Of a DNA stretch of 64,000 bases, positions 1-9,354 are shown piece after piece. A model generated the notes under the pieces. That model saw only the letters and a program-made list of their open reading frames with translations. It was not told where the DNA came from and did not search any database. A program made the position numbers and the translations under genes. The stretch spans positions 1 to 64,000 of the forward strand of contig AAXX01000004.1 in NCBI GenBank assembly GCA_000169355.1. Direction: 5' to 3'. This DNA is from Flavobacteria bacterium BAL38. Its GTDB lineage: Bacteria > Bacteroidota > Bacteroidia > Flavobacteriales > Flavobacteriaceae. The first letter of the stretch is position 1. Each line of letters begins with the position of its first letter.

Positions 1-299
1 GATTTTGTAGAATACCAGCCATAAATTCCAGCGACTGTTACACAACACATAAAGAATAAAGCGATATGGTTGCTCCAATTTTTATCAGAAATAAATAACA
101 ACCATAACAGTCCTGCCGCTAAAAATCCGTTATATAAACCTTGATTTGCTGCTAAAACTTTTGTTTTTTCAAATAAATCTTCTGGTAAACTTCTAAATAC
201 TTTTTTTGCTTTTGTTGTCCATGCAAACATTTCAAGACACAAAAAATAAAGATGGAGTAGGGCTATAATTATAATTAATATCTGGAAAACTAATTTCAT
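1..299 (-). CDS. DUF1304 family membrane protein (3' part missing)
   Basis: The gene reads leftward off the window edge; 99 codons are present, starting from the ATG at 299-297. The protein opens with a hydrophobic segment (about residues 3-20), followed by a cytoplasmic-looking stretch containing EMFAWTTKAKKVF and the block LAANQGLYNGFLAAGLLW. That block is the hallmark of the DUF1304 (COG3759) small integral membrane proteins, usually about 115-120 residues, so roughly 20 residues are missing. At least three membrane segments are visible. Family function is unknown. Its ATG overlaps the TGA of the upstream small membrane protein (ATGA overlap), so the two are probably translated from one message. 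Family assignment is fairly sure; function is not known. Confidence 0.8.
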   Translation of the reverse strand, partial: MKLVFQILIIIIALLHLYFLCLEMFAWTTKAKKVFRSLPEDLFEKTKVLAANQGLYNGFLAAGLLWLLFISDKNWSNHIALFFMCCVTVAGIYGWYSTK

Positions 300-478
300 T
301 TATCCTTTTTAAGTAAAACAATTATTAAAGAAATAATTGCAAAAGCCTCCGTTAGCATTCCAATAATTAGCATAAATCCTGCTCCTGGCCAATGCATTAT
401 TTTAAATAATGAACCTATAGTTGTTATCACCATTCCTATAAGGAAAAAGACTAATGGAACTGTATATTTTTTTTTCAT
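296..478 (-). CDS. Small GldL-like two-helix membrane protein
   Basis: Sixty residues. After the start MKKKYTV there is one hydrophobic helix (about 8-24), the motif LFKIMHWPGAG, and a second hydrophobic helix (about 35-56) ending in a lysine-rich tail. The F-K-I-x-H-W-P-G-A signature between two helices resembles the N-terminal membrane hairpin of GldL, the motor component of type IX secretion and gliding. The long cytoplasmic region of real GldL (about 200 residues in total) is absent. It is therefore a GldL-like stand-alone hairpin and not the motor gene itself. It overlaps the DUF1304 gene by 4 bp and follows the rimK-like gene, so it may belong to the same transcript. Function is unknown; a motor-related role would be pure inference. 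Confidence 0.7.
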   Translation of the reverse strand: MKKKYTVPLVFFLIGMVITTIGSLFKIMHWPGAGFMLIIGMLTEAFAIISLIIVLLKKDK

Positions 479-503
479 AATCTATCTAATTTTGAACACT
501 GAA

Positions 504-1871
504 CTATTTCCACTTAAAGTTTTTCTCAATTGCTTTTATCATTTCGCCAGCAATGTCTTTTTGAGTCGCTCCTTCAATTCCTTCTAAACCTGGTGAAGAG
601 TTTACTTCTAATAATAAAGGCCCTTTAGAAGATCGAATAATATCTACTCCTGCAACTTTTAAGTTCATGGCTTTAGCCGCTTTAATTGCGATTTTCTTTT
701 CCTCTGCAGTTATTTTTACAACAGAAGCAGTTCCGCCCATGTGAATATTTGCTCTAAATTCACCCGGAGCAGCTTCTCTTTGCATTGCAGCAACTACTTT
801 TCCGTCTACTACAAAGAGTCTTAAATCTTTACCGTTTGCTTCTTTAATAAACTCTTGAACTAAAATGTTTGCATTTAAACTTTTAAACGCATTAATTACA
901 GATTCAGCAGCCTTTTTAGTTTCTGCTAAAACAACACCTTTTCCTTGTGTTCCCTCTAATAATTTTACTATCAAAGGCGAACCACCTACCATTTTAATTA
1001 AATCGTCTGTATCTAAAGGTGAATTTGCAAATCCAGTGGTAGGAATATCAACTCCGTTATTTAATAATAATTGTAATGAAAATAGTTTATCTCTGGATTG
1101 CGTAATAGCCGATGCGTTATTTAAAGCAAATACTTTTAAAGCTTCAAATTGTCTTGTTAAAGCACAACCATAATAGGTCATACTAGGGCGAATTCTTGGA
1201 ATAACAGCATCAAAGTCATTAAGTACTTTTCCACCTCTGTAGTGAATTTCAGGAGTATCAGCATCTAATTTCATGTAGCAGTACTTTAAATTTAGGAAAT
1301 GCATTTCATGACCTCTTAATTCGCCTGCTTCTAAAATTCTTTTGTTACTATATAATTCAGGATTACTTGCTAATAATCCAATTTTTAGCCCTTTTTTAGA
1401 TTCATTTGTTGCGTAATAATATTCTTTAAGTTTTTCGGTAGTTGGTTGTCCTAATAAATATCTTTGTTCTGGATCAACCAAAACACGTCCTGACATGGCT
1501 TCGCGCCCTAAAAGCATACGAAAACCCATGGAATCTCTATTCGTTAAAGTAACTTCAATTTCCCATGTTTTTCCACCAATTTCTAGTTTGGTTTTGATAA
1601 CATATCGTTGTTCTCTAAACCCACTTGAACTTTTTACGACTCTTTTATCTACTAAAGGAGCTTCACAATGAATAATTGCCTTTGCATTGTTTTGAATTGG
1701 ATTGATGTCAAATTTGACCCAATTTTCACTATCTTTTTCAAATGTAACAATATTAAGTGCATGAATTGCCGAAGTTTTAGCTCCAGAGTCTACACGTGCT
1801 TTAATTGTTGGAATACCCAAAGTAGGGAAGGAACACCATTCTTCACTACCTACAATAACTTTGTCTAACAT
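504..1871 (-). CDS. rimK: Fused RimB-like zinc protease / RimK-type ATP-grasp ligase
   Basis: The 455 residues hold two modules. Residues about 1-145 match the retropepsin-like 'ATP-dependent zinc protease' family (RimB), with the active-site-like motif VDSGAKTSA (Asp28-Ser29-Gly30). Residues about 165-455 form a RimK-type ATP-grasp: [18 protein letters not shown] is the nucleotide-binding loop, LVQEFI and [17 protein letters not shown] follow, and [14 protein letters not shown] carries the Mg-binding Glu/Asn. RimK adds glutamate residues to the C-terminus of ribosomal protein S6; in Pseudomonas RimA, RimB and RimK act together. Here protease and ligase are one chain, which makes joint action likely, but the target is inferred. 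Start is the ATG just right of a long AT-rich gap. The gene is on the same strand as clpC but separated from it by a terminator. Confidence 0.85.
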   Translation of the reverse strand: MLDKVIVGSEEWCSFPTLGIPTIKARVDSGAKTSAIHALNIVTFEKDSENWVKFDINPIQNNAKAIIHCEAPLVDKRVVKSSSGFREQRYVIKTKLEIGGKTWEIEVTLTNRDSMGFRMLLGREAMSGRVLVDPEQRYLLGQPTTEKLKEYYYATNESKKGLKIGLLASNPELYSNKRILEAGELRGHEMHFLNLKYCYMKLDADTPEIHYRGGKVLNDFDAVIPRIRPSMTYYGCALTRQFEALKVFALNNASAITQSRDKLFSLQLLLNNGVDIPTTGFANSPLDTDDLIKMVGGSPLIVKLLEGTQGKGVVLAETKKAAESVINAFKSLNANILVQEFIKEANGKDLRLFVVDGKVVAAMQREAAPGEFRANIHMGGTASVVKITAEEKKIAIKAAKAMNLKVAGVDIIRSSKGPLLLEVNSSPGLEGIEGATQKDIAGEMIKAIEKNFKWK

Positions 1872-1938
1872 TTTTAAACGAATAAATTAAGAATCTAATG
1901 TAATATATTTTTTAATATATTTTTAAAATTGTTTAAAA

Positions 1939-1965
1939 TAAAAAAACCAAGCTATGAGCTTGGTT
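1939..1965 (-). terminator. Intrinsic terminator of clpC overlapping its stop codon
   Basis: On the minus strand the arms AACCAAGC and GCTTGGTT (1958-1965 and 1945-1952) enclose a 5-nt loop and are followed by a run of T. The clpC stop codon (1954-1952) lies inside the hairpin, so the last codons of clpC form one arm. Confidence 0.8.
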
Positions 1966-4501
1966 CTTCTAATTTTTTAATAACTATTTTGAGTTCTTGA
2001 TTATCAGCATCTAAATCCATAAAAATTTGATCACCTTCATGAATTTTAGAAGTAATAATTTCTTCTGCTAATGCATCTTCAACATATTTTTGAATAGCTC
2101 TTTTTAACGGTCGAGCTCCAAATTGTTTGTCAAAACCTTTTTCGGCAATATAATCTTTAGCAGCGTCAGAAAGTTTTAAGGTATAACCTAATTCTTTTAC
2201 TCTCAAATATAATTTATCTAATTCAATATCAATAATTTTATCAATATCATGTTTTTCAAGTGCATTAAATACAATTACATCGTCAATTCTATTTAAAAAC
2301 TCAGGTGCAAATGCTTTCTTAAGCGCATTCTCTATAATTCCTTTAGAATTGTCTTCGGCTTGTGCTGTTTTTGAAGCTGTTCCAAACCCAACACCTTGTC
2401 CAAAATCTTTTAATTGACGCGCTCCAACATTAGAAGTCATGATAATAATCGTATTTCTAAAATCAATTTTACGACCTAAACTATCTGTTAAATGTCCGTC
2501 ATCTAAAACTTGAAGCATCATGTTAAATACATCTGGATGTGCTTTTTCAATCTCATCTAAAAGTACTACACAATAAGGTTTTCTTCTTACTTTTTCAGTT
2601 AATTGACCACCTTCTTCATATCCAACGTATCCCGGAGGCGCTCCAACTAATCGAGAAATGGCGAATTTTTCCATGTATTCACTCATATCGATTCGTACTA
2701 ACGCATCTTCAGAATCAAACAATTCTTTAGCAATTACTTTTGCTAATTGTGTTTTTCCAACACCAGTTTGACCTAAGAAAATAAAGGAACCAATTGGTTT
2801 GTTTGGGTCTTTTAAACCTGCACGATTTCTTTGTATTGATTTAGCAATTTTTAACACCGCTTCATCTTGCCCAATTACCTTACCTCTAATTAGTTCAGGT
2901 AAGTGAGCTAACTTATTACTTTCAGTTTGTGCAATACGGTTTACTGGAATTCCGGTCATCATAGAAACTACATCGGCAACGTTATCTTCTGTAACGGTAA
3001 CTTTGTTATTTTTAGAATCTTCTTCCCATTGTTCTTGCGCAATAGCTAAATCTTTTTCGATGCGTTTTTCATCATCTCTAAGTTTAGCTGCTTCTTCATA
3101 TTTTTGTTTTTTAACGACAGTATTTTTTAGTTCGCGTACTTCTTCTAACTGACGTTCTAATTCCAAAATTTGTTTCGGAACATCAATATTGATAATGTGA
3201 ACACGAGACCCTGCTTCATCTAATGCGTCAATAGCTTTGTCTGGAAGAAAACGATCGGTCATGTAACGATTTGTTAATTTAACACACGCTTCAATAGCTT
3301 CTGGTGTATAAATTACATTATGATGATCTTCGTATTTAGGCTTAATATTATTTAAAATGGTAATCGTTTCTTCAACAGATGTTGGCTCAACAATTACTTT
3401 TTGAAAACGTCTTTCCAGTGCACCATCTTTTTCAATATACTGACGATATTCGTCTAAAGTTGTTGCGCCCACACATTGAATTTCGCCTCTTGCTAAAGCC
3501 GGTTTAAACATGTTAGAAGCATCAAGTGAACCTGTTGCTCCACCTGCGCCAACAATAGTATGAATTTCATCGATAAACAAAATGATGTCATCGTTTTTTT
3601 CTAATTCATTCATAACCGCTTTCATTCTTTCTTCGAATTGACCACGGTATTTAGTTCCAGCTACTAAACTAGCTAAATCAAGTGTAACCACACGTTTATT
3701 GAATAAATTTCGAGACACTTTTTTCTTAATAATACGCAAAGCCAAACCTTCTGCAATTGCAGATTTACCTACACCTGGCTCACCAATTAAAAGAGGATTG
3801 TTTTTCTTTCTACGGCTTAAAATTTGAGAAACACGCTCAATTTCTTTTTCACGTCCTACCACAGGATCTAATTTACCTTCTTCTGCCATTTCTGTTAAAT
3901 CGCGTCCGAAATTATCTAAAACAGGGGTTTTTGACTTCTTATTGGTTTTATTTCCTGAAGGAGGGTTGTTAAATGCGCTTTCTTTTGAACTGTCATCTTG
4001 TCCTGAATCGTCATTAAACGACTCAGCTTTGGGCAAGTTTTCTAAATAATCGTCTTCGTTTGTCATCATGGCTGTATATTGTTCTTTAACGGTTTCATAA
4101 TCTATTTTTAATTTACTCAACAACTTGGTTGTAGGATCGTTTTCATTGCGTAAAATACATAGCAATAAGTGAGCTGTACTAATTTCTGAATTATTAAAAA
4201 GTTTAGCTTCTAAAAAAGTGGTCTTTAAAGCCCGCTCGGCCTGACGTGTAAGATGTAAATTCTTCTTTTCAATATTTTGAATTCCATTAGGATTTGCAGG
4301 ACTTAAAATCTCTACTTTTTTTCTTAAGTGAGATAAATCTACAGCTAAATTGTTTAAAATATTGATAGCCTTTCCATTACCATCTCTAAGTATGCCTAGC
4401 ATTAGGTGTTCAGTGCCTATAAAGTCATGACCTAATCGTAAAGCTTCTTCTTTACTGAAGGTTATAACGTCTCTAACTCTTGGTGAAAAATTATCGTTCA
4501 T
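1952..4501 (-). CDS. clpC: ClpC-type AAA+ unfoldase (Clp protease ATPase subunit)
   Basis: 849 residues from the chosen start. It unfolds proteins and feeds them to ClpP in the cytoplasm. Seen in order: double Clp N-domain (about 1-145), an acidic/Ser-rich linker, AAA1 with Walker A GEPGVGKS (240-247) and Walker B ILFIDEIH, a UVR-like coiled coil with YEEAAKLRDDE, and AAA2 with GQTGVGKT and VVLLDEIEKAHP. The hydrophobic GVGFG loop near the end is the type used to dock ClpP. The length and the short middle domain fit ClpC, not ClpB. The open frame extends 16 codons upstream, but MNDNFSPRVRDVI at 4501 matches family N-termini and the upstream residues do not. It is divergent from gyrA, with a 254-bp shared intergenic region. 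Confidence 0.96.
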   Translation of the reverse strand: MNDNFSPRVRDVITFSKEEALRLGHDFIGTEHLMLGILRDGNGKAINILNNLAVDLSHLRKKVEILSPANPNGIQNIEKKNLHLTRQAERALKTTFLEAKLFNNSEISTAHLLLCILRNENDPTTKLLSKLKIDYETVKEQYTAMMTNEDDYLENLPKAESFNDDSGQDDSSKESAFNNPPSGNKTNKKSKTPVLDNFGRDLTEMAEEGKLDPVVGREKEIERVSQILSRRKKNNPLLIGEPGVGKSAIAEGLALRIIKKKVSRNLFNKRVVTLDLASLVAGTKYRGQFEERMKAVMNELEKNDDIILFIDEIHTIVGAGGATGSLDASNMFKPALARGEIQCVGATTLDEYRQYIEKDGALERRFQKVIVEPTSVEETITILNNIKPKYEDHHNVIYTPEAIEACVKLTNRYMTDRFLPDKAIDALDEAGSRVHIINIDVPKQILELERQLEEVRELKNTVVKKQKYEEAAKLRDDEKRIEKDLAIAQEQWEEDSKNNKVTVTEDNVADVVSMMTGIPVNRIAQTESNKLAHLPELIRGKVIGQDEAVLKIAKSIQRNRAGLKDPNKPIGSFIFLGQTGVGKTQLAKVIAKELFDSEDALVRIDMSEYMEKFAISRLVGAPPGYVGYEEGGQLTEKVRRKPYCVVLLDEIEKAHPDVFNMMLQVLDDGHLTDSLGRKIDFRNTIIIMTSNVGARQLKDFGQGVGFGTASKTAQAEDNSKGIIENALKKAFAPEFLNRIDDVIVFNALEKHDIDKIIDIELDKLYLRVKELGYTLKLSDAAKDYIAEKGFDKQFGARPLKRAIQKYVEDALAEEIITSKIHEGDQIFMDLDADNQELKIVIKKLEEPSS

Positions 4502-4682
4502 AGCAATTGTAATATAAGTAAAAGTACAAAGTTCTATAAGTATATACAAAAATCATACCTTATAAAAGTACAGATATGCTAAATGACAAAAAATATTTGA
4601 CAATAGAAAGAAAGTGCAATAGGATTTATAACCAATTTGTAAACAAAATTGTTAATAAATAGTCGAAATTAGTGTTTTAAAA

Positions 4683-4715
4683 TTTGTCCTAAAAGTTCAA
4701 AAAGCCGTATATTGG
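4683..4715 (+). promoter_or_regulatory. Candidate gyrA promoter (Bacteroidota type)
   Basis: TTTG at 4683-4686 and TATATTGG at 4708-4715 resemble the Bacteroidota -33 TTTG and -7 TAnnTTTG elements, with one mismatch in the -7 box and a 21-bp spacer (slightly long). It would start transcription about 30 bp before the gyrA ATG. A TTGGCACG sequence overlaps the same place. Confidence 0.3.
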
Positions 4716-4755
4716 CACGTTTTAGTACTAATAGATAATTTTAATATAAATACTT

Positions 4756-7311
4756 ATGTCAGAAGGAGAAAAGTTAATTCCTATTAACATTGAGGAAGAA
4801 ATGAAATCAGCTTACATCGATTATTCGATGTCTGTTATTGTGTCGCGTGCACTTCCTGATGTTAGAGATGGTTTAAAACCTGTTCACCGTAGAGTACTTT
4901 ATGGAATGTATGATTTGGGAGTTAACTCAAGATCTGCCCACAAAAAATCGGCGAGAATTGTCGGAGAGGTTTTAGGAAAGTATCACCCACACGGAGATAC
5001 CTCAGTTTACGACGCAATGGTACGTATGGCTCAGGAATGGAGCATGCGTTATTTATTGGTTGACGGACAAGGGAATTTTGGTTCAGTAGATGGTGATAGT
5101 CCGGCGGCAATGCGTTATACTGAAGCCAGAATGAAAAAGATTTCGGAAGAAATGTTGGCTGATATCGATAAAGAAACAGTGGATTTCCAATTGAACTTTG
5201 ATGATACCTTACAAGAACCAACAGTTATGCCAACTAAAGTTCCTACCTTATTAATTAATGGAGCTTCGGGTATTGCAGTAGGTATGGCTACTAACATGGC
5301 GCCTCACAACTTAACTGAAGTTGTTGATGGTATTTTGGCTTATATCGATAACAATGATATTGAAATTGATGAGTTAATAAATTATATCAAAGCTCCCGAT
5401 TTTCCAACAGGAGGTATTATATATGGTTATGAAGGGGTAAGAGAAGCCTTCAAAACAGGAAGAGGTCGTATTGTTATGCGTGCTAAAGTTGGTTTTGAAG
5501 AAGTAAATGGTAGAGAAGCTATAATTGTTACTGAAATTCCTTATCAAGTGAATAAGGCAAATATGATTAAACATACTGCCGATTTAGTTAATGATAAAAA
5601 AATTGAAGGAATTTCTAACATTCGTGATGAATCGGATAGAAATGGTATGCGTGTGGTTTATGAATTAAAGCGTGATGCAGTTCCAAACGTAGTTTTAAAC
5701 ACTCTTTACAAATATACACAATTACAATCTTCATTCAGTGTAAATAATATTGCATTAGTAAAAGGTCGTCCGCAAATGTTAAATCTAAAAGATTTGATTT
5801 ATCATTTTGTTGAACACCGTCATGATGTTGTAGTTCGTAGAGCTCAATTTGATTTAAGAAAAGCAGAAGAAAGAGCTCACATTTTAGAAGGTTTAATTAT
5901 TGCTTCTGATAATATTGATGAAGTTATCAAAATTATTAGAGCTTCTAAAGATGGAGATGAAGCTAGATCAAGTTTAATAGAACGTTTCAAATTATCGGAA
6001 ATTCAAGCACGTGCAATCGTAGAAATGCGTTTAAGACAATTAACAGGTCTTGAGCAAGATAAATTACGCGCTGAATACGAAGAAATTATGAAATTGATTA
6101 CGTATTTGAAAGAATTATTGGCAAGCAAAGAAATGAGAATGCAGGTAATTAAAGACGAATTAGCGGAAATCAGAGATAAATATGGAGATGAGCGTCGTTC
6201 ACAAATTGAATATTCAGGTGGCGATGTTAGTATTGAAGATTTAATTGCAGATGAAAGTGTAGTAATTACTATTTCTCATGCAGGATATATCAAACGTACT
6301 TCATTATCAGAATACAAAACACAAAATAGAGGAGGAGTTGGGCAAAAATCGGCGGGTACAAGAGATCAAGATTTCTTAGAGCATTTATTTGTGGCAACAA
6401 ATCATCAATATTTAATGTATTTCACACAAAAAGGTAAGTGTTACTGGATGCGTGTTTACGAAATTCCTGAAGGAACTAAAGCAAGTAAAGGTCGTGCTAT
6501 TCAAAACTTAATCAACATAGAAAGTGATGATAAAGTAAAAGCATTTATTTGCACACAAGACTTAAAAGACCAAGACTACATTAAGAGCCACAATTTAATC
6601 ATGGTAACTAAACAAGGTCAAGTTAAGAAAACATCTTTAGAGAAATATTCTAAGCCTCGTGTAAACGGTGTTGCAGCTATTACAATTAAAGAAGGTGATG
6701 AATTATTAGGTGCAAAATTAACTAATGGTTCAAGTCAAGTATTAATTGCTGGAAAATCGGGTAAAATGGTTCGTTTTGAAGAAGAAAAAACGCGACCAAT
6801 GGGTAGAACTGCATCTGGAGTTAGAGGAATTACATTAGCGGATGAGAATGATGAAGTAATTGGAATTGTGACGGTTAACAAAGAAGATGTGAACGAAACA
6901 CAAATTTTAGTAGTTACTGAAAACGGTTACGGAAAACGTACTAAATTAGTTGAAGAAGATGGAGTAGATGTATACCGAATTACTAATCGTGGAGGAAAAG
7001 GTGTAAAAACATTAAACATTACTGAAAAAACGGGTGCTTTAATTGCTATCAACAATGTAACAGACGACGATGATTTAATGATTATTAATAAATCGGGGTT
7101 AACTATTAGAATGATGGTTTCTGATTTAAGAGTAATGGGTAGAGCAACTCAAGGTGTTAAATTGATTAACATTAAAGGTAACGATTCTATTGCAGCAGTT
7201 ACAAAAGTACTTCGTGAAGACGAAGAAATTGTTTTAGACGAAAATGGAGAAATTTCAGACGCTGAAAATGGCACTGATATTGATTCAACAGAAGAAGAAA
7301 CACAAGAATAA
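4756..7311 (+). CDS. gyrA: DNA gyrase subunit A
   Basis: 851 residues, normal length. GyrA cuts and rejoins DNA in the A2B2 gyrase that introduces negative supercoils using ATP. The N-terminal winged-helix/tower domain shows [20 protein letters not shown] and [12 protein letters not shown], and the catalytic tyrosine is Tyr121 in [10 protein letters not shown]. The C-terminal half is the DNA-wrapping beta-pinwheel, with NRGGVGQK and NRGGKGVK motifs resembling the GyrA box, which supports gyrase over topoisomerase IV ParC. An acidic tail closes the protein. In the quinolone-resistance region Thr82 and Asp86 occupy the E. coli Ser83/Asp87 places; threonine there is, from memory, normal in flavobacteria, so no resistance change is evident. 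A terminator follows directly. Confidence 0.97.
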   Translation: MSEGEKLIPINIEEEMKSAYIDYSMSVIVSRALPDVRDGLKPVHRRVLYGMYDLGVNSRSAHKKSARIVGEVLGKYHPHGDTSVYDAMVRMAQEWSMRYLLVDGQGNFGSVDGDSPAAMRYTEARMKKISEEMLADIDKETVDFQLNFDDTLQEPTVMPTKVPTLLINGASGIAVGMATNMAPHNLTEVVDGILAYIDNNDIEIDELINYIKAPDFPTGGIIYGYEGVREAFKTGRGRIVMRAKVGFEEVNGREAIIVTEIPYQVNKANMIKHTADLVNDKKIEGISNIRDESDRNGMRVVYELKRDAVPNVVLNTLYKYTQLQSSFSVNNIALVKGRPQMLNLKDLIYHFVEHRHDVVVRRAQFDLRKAEERAHILEGLIIASDNIDEVIKIIRASKDGDEARSSLIERFKLSEIQARAIVEMRLRQLTGLEQDKLRAEYEEIMKLITYLKELLASKEMRMQVIKDELAEIRDKYGDERRSQIEYSGGDVSIEDLIADESVVITISHAGYIKRTSLSEYKTQNRGGVGQKSAGTRDQDFLEHLFVATNHQYLMYFTQKGKCYWMRVYEIPEGTKASKGRAIQNLINIESDDKVKAFICTQDLKDQDYIKSHNLIMVTKQGQVKKTSLEKYSKPRVNGVAAITIKEGDELLGAKLTNGSSQVLIAGKSGKMVRFEEEKTRPMGRTASGVRGITLADENDEVIGIVTVNKEDVNETQILVVTENGYGKRTKLVEEDGVDVYRITNRGGKGVKTLNITEKTGALIAINNVTDDDDLMIINKSGLTIRMMVSDLRVMGRATQGVKLINIKGNDSIAAVTKVLREDEEIVLDENGEISDAENGTDIDSTEEETQE

Positions 7312-7320
7312 AAAAGTATA

Positions 7321-7346
7321 AAGCCCAAATTTATTTTGGGCTTTTG
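7321..7346 (+). terminator. Intrinsic terminator after gyrA
   Basis: Arms AAGCCCAAA (7321-7329) and TTTGGGCTT (7335-7343) with a 5-nt loop, followed by TTTT, lie 10 bp after the gyrA stop. Confidence 0.8.
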
Positions 7347-7368
7347 TATAATCTAGAATTTTAGAACC

Positions 7369-8475
7369 ATGAAAAAATTAGTATTAAGTGCAGCATTATT
7401 CTTATCTGTTGCAACATTTGCTCAAAAAGATGAGCTAAAAACATTAAAGAAAATTTATAGTAAGAATACAATTTCTGAAAAAGACTTACAAGAATATAAA
7501 ACAGCAAGTGATGCGTTAGAATCATTAGCTTCAGAAGAATCTGATAAAGTATATGCTAAGTTTTATAAAGTAATGTATCCTACAGTTGTTTTAGCTTCTA
7601 AAGGAGAAAAAGCAACCATGCAAGATCAAATGAAATTATATAATCCAGAATTTATAAAAGATTATGGAGCTGTAATTAATGAAACTATTGATTTTGAGAA
7701 AAAATCTGGAAAAAAAGTGTATTCTGATGAATTAATTCAAGAAAAAGCAGAGTTCAAAAAAGGTTTGTCTGCATTAGCTATGAATTTAAATACTACTTCA
7801 AAATTTAAGGAATCATCAGCATTGTTTTACTCTTTGTATACTTTTGATCCTAAAGAAGAAGGTAAATCGCTAAAAAATGCAGCTATACTAGCAGTACAAA
7901 GTGAAGATTATAAATTATCTCAAAAAATGTATGAAGAATATGCTAATAGCGATTATTTAAATAATGGTTTTACCTATTACGCAATAAATAAAGCAAGTGG
8001 TAAAGAAGACGAATTTGGTTCTAGAACAGAGAGATCTCAATTTATTACTTTAGGTTCTCATGAAAAACCAAGAGAAGTAAAAAATTCAACAAAAAAACAT
8101 GAAATTTTAAAAGTCTTAGCATTGCTTTATTCTCAAAATGCTGAGCTTGAAAAAGCAAAATCTACCTATAATACAGCTAGAAAATTAGCTCCAAATGATG
8201 AAGAATTAAAAAAAGGTGAATTTCAAATTTACTATAACTCTGGATATGCTTTATTAGCCGATGAAGAAAAGATAGTAAACGAAATTAATGCATCACGAGA
8301 TAATCCAAAAAAATACGATGAGCTTGTAAATAAAAGAAAAGATATGTTTGCGAAAGCATTACCTGATTTTGAAAAAGCTTATTCTATAGATTCAAGTAAT
8401 GAGAATTTAAAAAGTATTTTGAAAATGTCTTATGATATTTCAGGGCAACCTGAAAAAGCTAAAGCTATAAACTAA
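7369..8475 (+). CDS. Exported TPR-like protein
   Basis: 368 residues with a clear signal peptide (MKKLVLSAALFLSVATFAQ, cleavage after about residue 19). The mature part is almost wholly alpha-helical and charged. Helix pairs of TPR character are recognisable near the end (ALLYSQNAELEKAKSTYNTARKLAPND and ALPDFEKAYSIDSSNENLKSI), with alternating small and aromatic residues. No catalytic motif is seen. Such periplasmic TPR proteins are common in flavobacteria and usually act as scaffolds, but no partner can be named. It is probably a single-gene unit, since terminators lie on both sides and it follows gyrA by only 57 bp. Confidence 0.75.
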   Translation: MKKLVLSAALFLSVATFAQKDELKTLKKIYSKNTISEKDLQEYKTASDALESLASEESDKVYAKFYKVMYPTVVLASKGEKATMQDQMKLYNPEFIKDYGAVINETIDFEKKSGKKVYSDELIQEKAEFKKGLSALAMNLNTTSKFKESSALFYSLYTFDPKEEGKSLKNAAILAVQSEDYKLSQKMYEEYANSDYLNNGFTYYAINKASGKEDEFGSRTERSQFITLGSHEKPREVKNSTKKHEILKVLALLYSQNAELEKAKSTYNTARKLAPNDEELKKGEFQIYYNSGYALLADEEKIVNEINASRDNPKKYDELVNKRKDMFAKALPDFEKAYSIDSSNENLKSILKMSYDISGQPEKAKAIN

Positions 8476-8481
8476 ACAAAA

Positions 8482-8508
8482 AATCCCAATGAAAATTGGG
8501 ATTTTTTT
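8482..8508. terminator. Bidirectional terminator between TPR gene and nlpC gene
   Basis: Arms AATCCCAAT (8482-8490) and ATTGGGATT (8495-8503) with a GAAA tetraloop are followed by T's on the plus strand and preceded by A's, so the hairpin can stop both converging transcripts. Confidence 0.85.
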
Positions 8509-9268
8509 ATATAATTTTTTTAATAACTCTAAGTTTATGAGTATGTCTGTTAATTTCTGAATTATAAATTCCTAAGTGATCTAATCTATCTATTCTTACT
8601 TTACCAGAAGCATGTATAATGTAGTTGTTTTCCATCATAATACCTACATGAATAATATTGCCTTCTTCATTGTCGAAAAACGCTAAATCTCCAGGTTCAC
8701 TTTCTTCAATAAAACTCAATGCTTCACCTTGTGTTGCTTGTTGCGAAGCATCTCTAAGTAGCTTATAACCATTTAATTTATACACCATTTGGGTAAATCC
8801 AGAGCAATCTATCCCGAAAGGCGATTTTCCACCCCACAAATAAGGTGTGTTTAAATACATGAAAGCTGTTTTAATTAAATCAGATTTCGATTTTTCGCCA
8901 CAAACTTTTAAACCTTCAAAACTGTATTTGTTGGTGTTTATTTCTTCGTTATCTAAAAATGATAAAGAAGCGCCCAATATAATAGAAGTCAATTGATTGT
9001 TTGGTGTAGTAATATATTCTACTAAATCGGCATTTAAAACAATTGGTAAACTAGATAAGATGTTATATTGTTCTTCATTTATAACTTGATATTGTTTGGA
9101 ATCAATCCAACCTATGTAACCATCAAATGCAAGTTCTACCTGCACCCATTTGGCTGTCATTTCAATAATTTTAAAGTGTTCGCCAAAGAGTAATTGCGAA
9201 ACTTGTTCGCTTCTATCGCTGGCTTCGGCTCTAACGGGTACTATAGATAAATTACAAATTCCAAACAT
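8507..9268 (-). CDS. NlpC/P60 peptidoglycan endopeptidase with SH3 domains
   Basis: 253 residues. Residues about 1-120 hold two bacterial SH3-like domains (first: VRAEASDRSEQVSQLLFGE...WVQVELAFDGYIGWI). Residues 128-253 are an NlpC/P60 domain with catalytic Cys155 in FGIDCSGF, His207 in IIHVGI and a third polar residue at His219 in YIIHASG. Family members cleave the D-Glu-gamma-diamino-acid bond of cell-wall peptides. No signal peptide or lipobox is present: the chain starts MFGICNLSIVPVRAEA, directly with the SH3 domain. It may therefore act on cytoplasmic muropeptides in recycling, as YkfC-type enzymes do; that is inference. It follows the thiolase gene on the same strand, 86 bp apart. Confidence 0.88.
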   Translation of the reverse strand: MFGICNLSIVPVRAEASDRSEQVSQLLFGEHFKIIEMTAKWVQVELAFDGYIGWIDSKQYQVINEEQYNILSSLPIVLNADLVEYITTPNNQLTSIILGASLSFLDNEEINTNKYSFEGLKVCGEKSKSDLIKTAFMYLNTPYLWGGKSPFGIDCSGFTQMVYKLNGYKLLRDASQQATQGEALSFIEESEPGDLAFFDNEEGNIIHVGIMMENNYIIHASGKVRIDRLDHLGIYNSEINRHTHKLRVIKKII

Positions 9269-9284
9269 GTTGGTAAAAATAAAA

Positions 9285-9339
9285 AATGATGAATTAAGAA
9301 TTTAATTACAAATGTAACTAAATTTCAAAATTCATCATT
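9285..9339. repeat. 11-bp inverted repeat between thiolase and nlpC genes
   Basis: AATGATGAATT (9285-9295) and AATTCATCATT (9329-9339) are perfect inverted copies 33 bp apart. They lie in the 86-bp gap between two minus-strand genes. There is no T-run, so it does not look like a classic terminator; it could be an mRNA processing stem or an operator pair. Confidence 0.5.
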
Positions 9340-9354
9340 AGTAAAAGTTATAAA

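Noticed and set aside
4502-4549. Sixteen extra N-terminal codons for clpC
   Set aside because: MYILIELCTFTYITIA does not resemble ClpC; the family start MNDNFSPRV lies downstream at 4501.
4712-4719. TTGGCACG resembling the -24 half of a sigma-54 promoter before gyrA
   Set aside because: The -12 half (TTGC at the right distance) is absent, and a housekeeping promoter is expected for gyrA.
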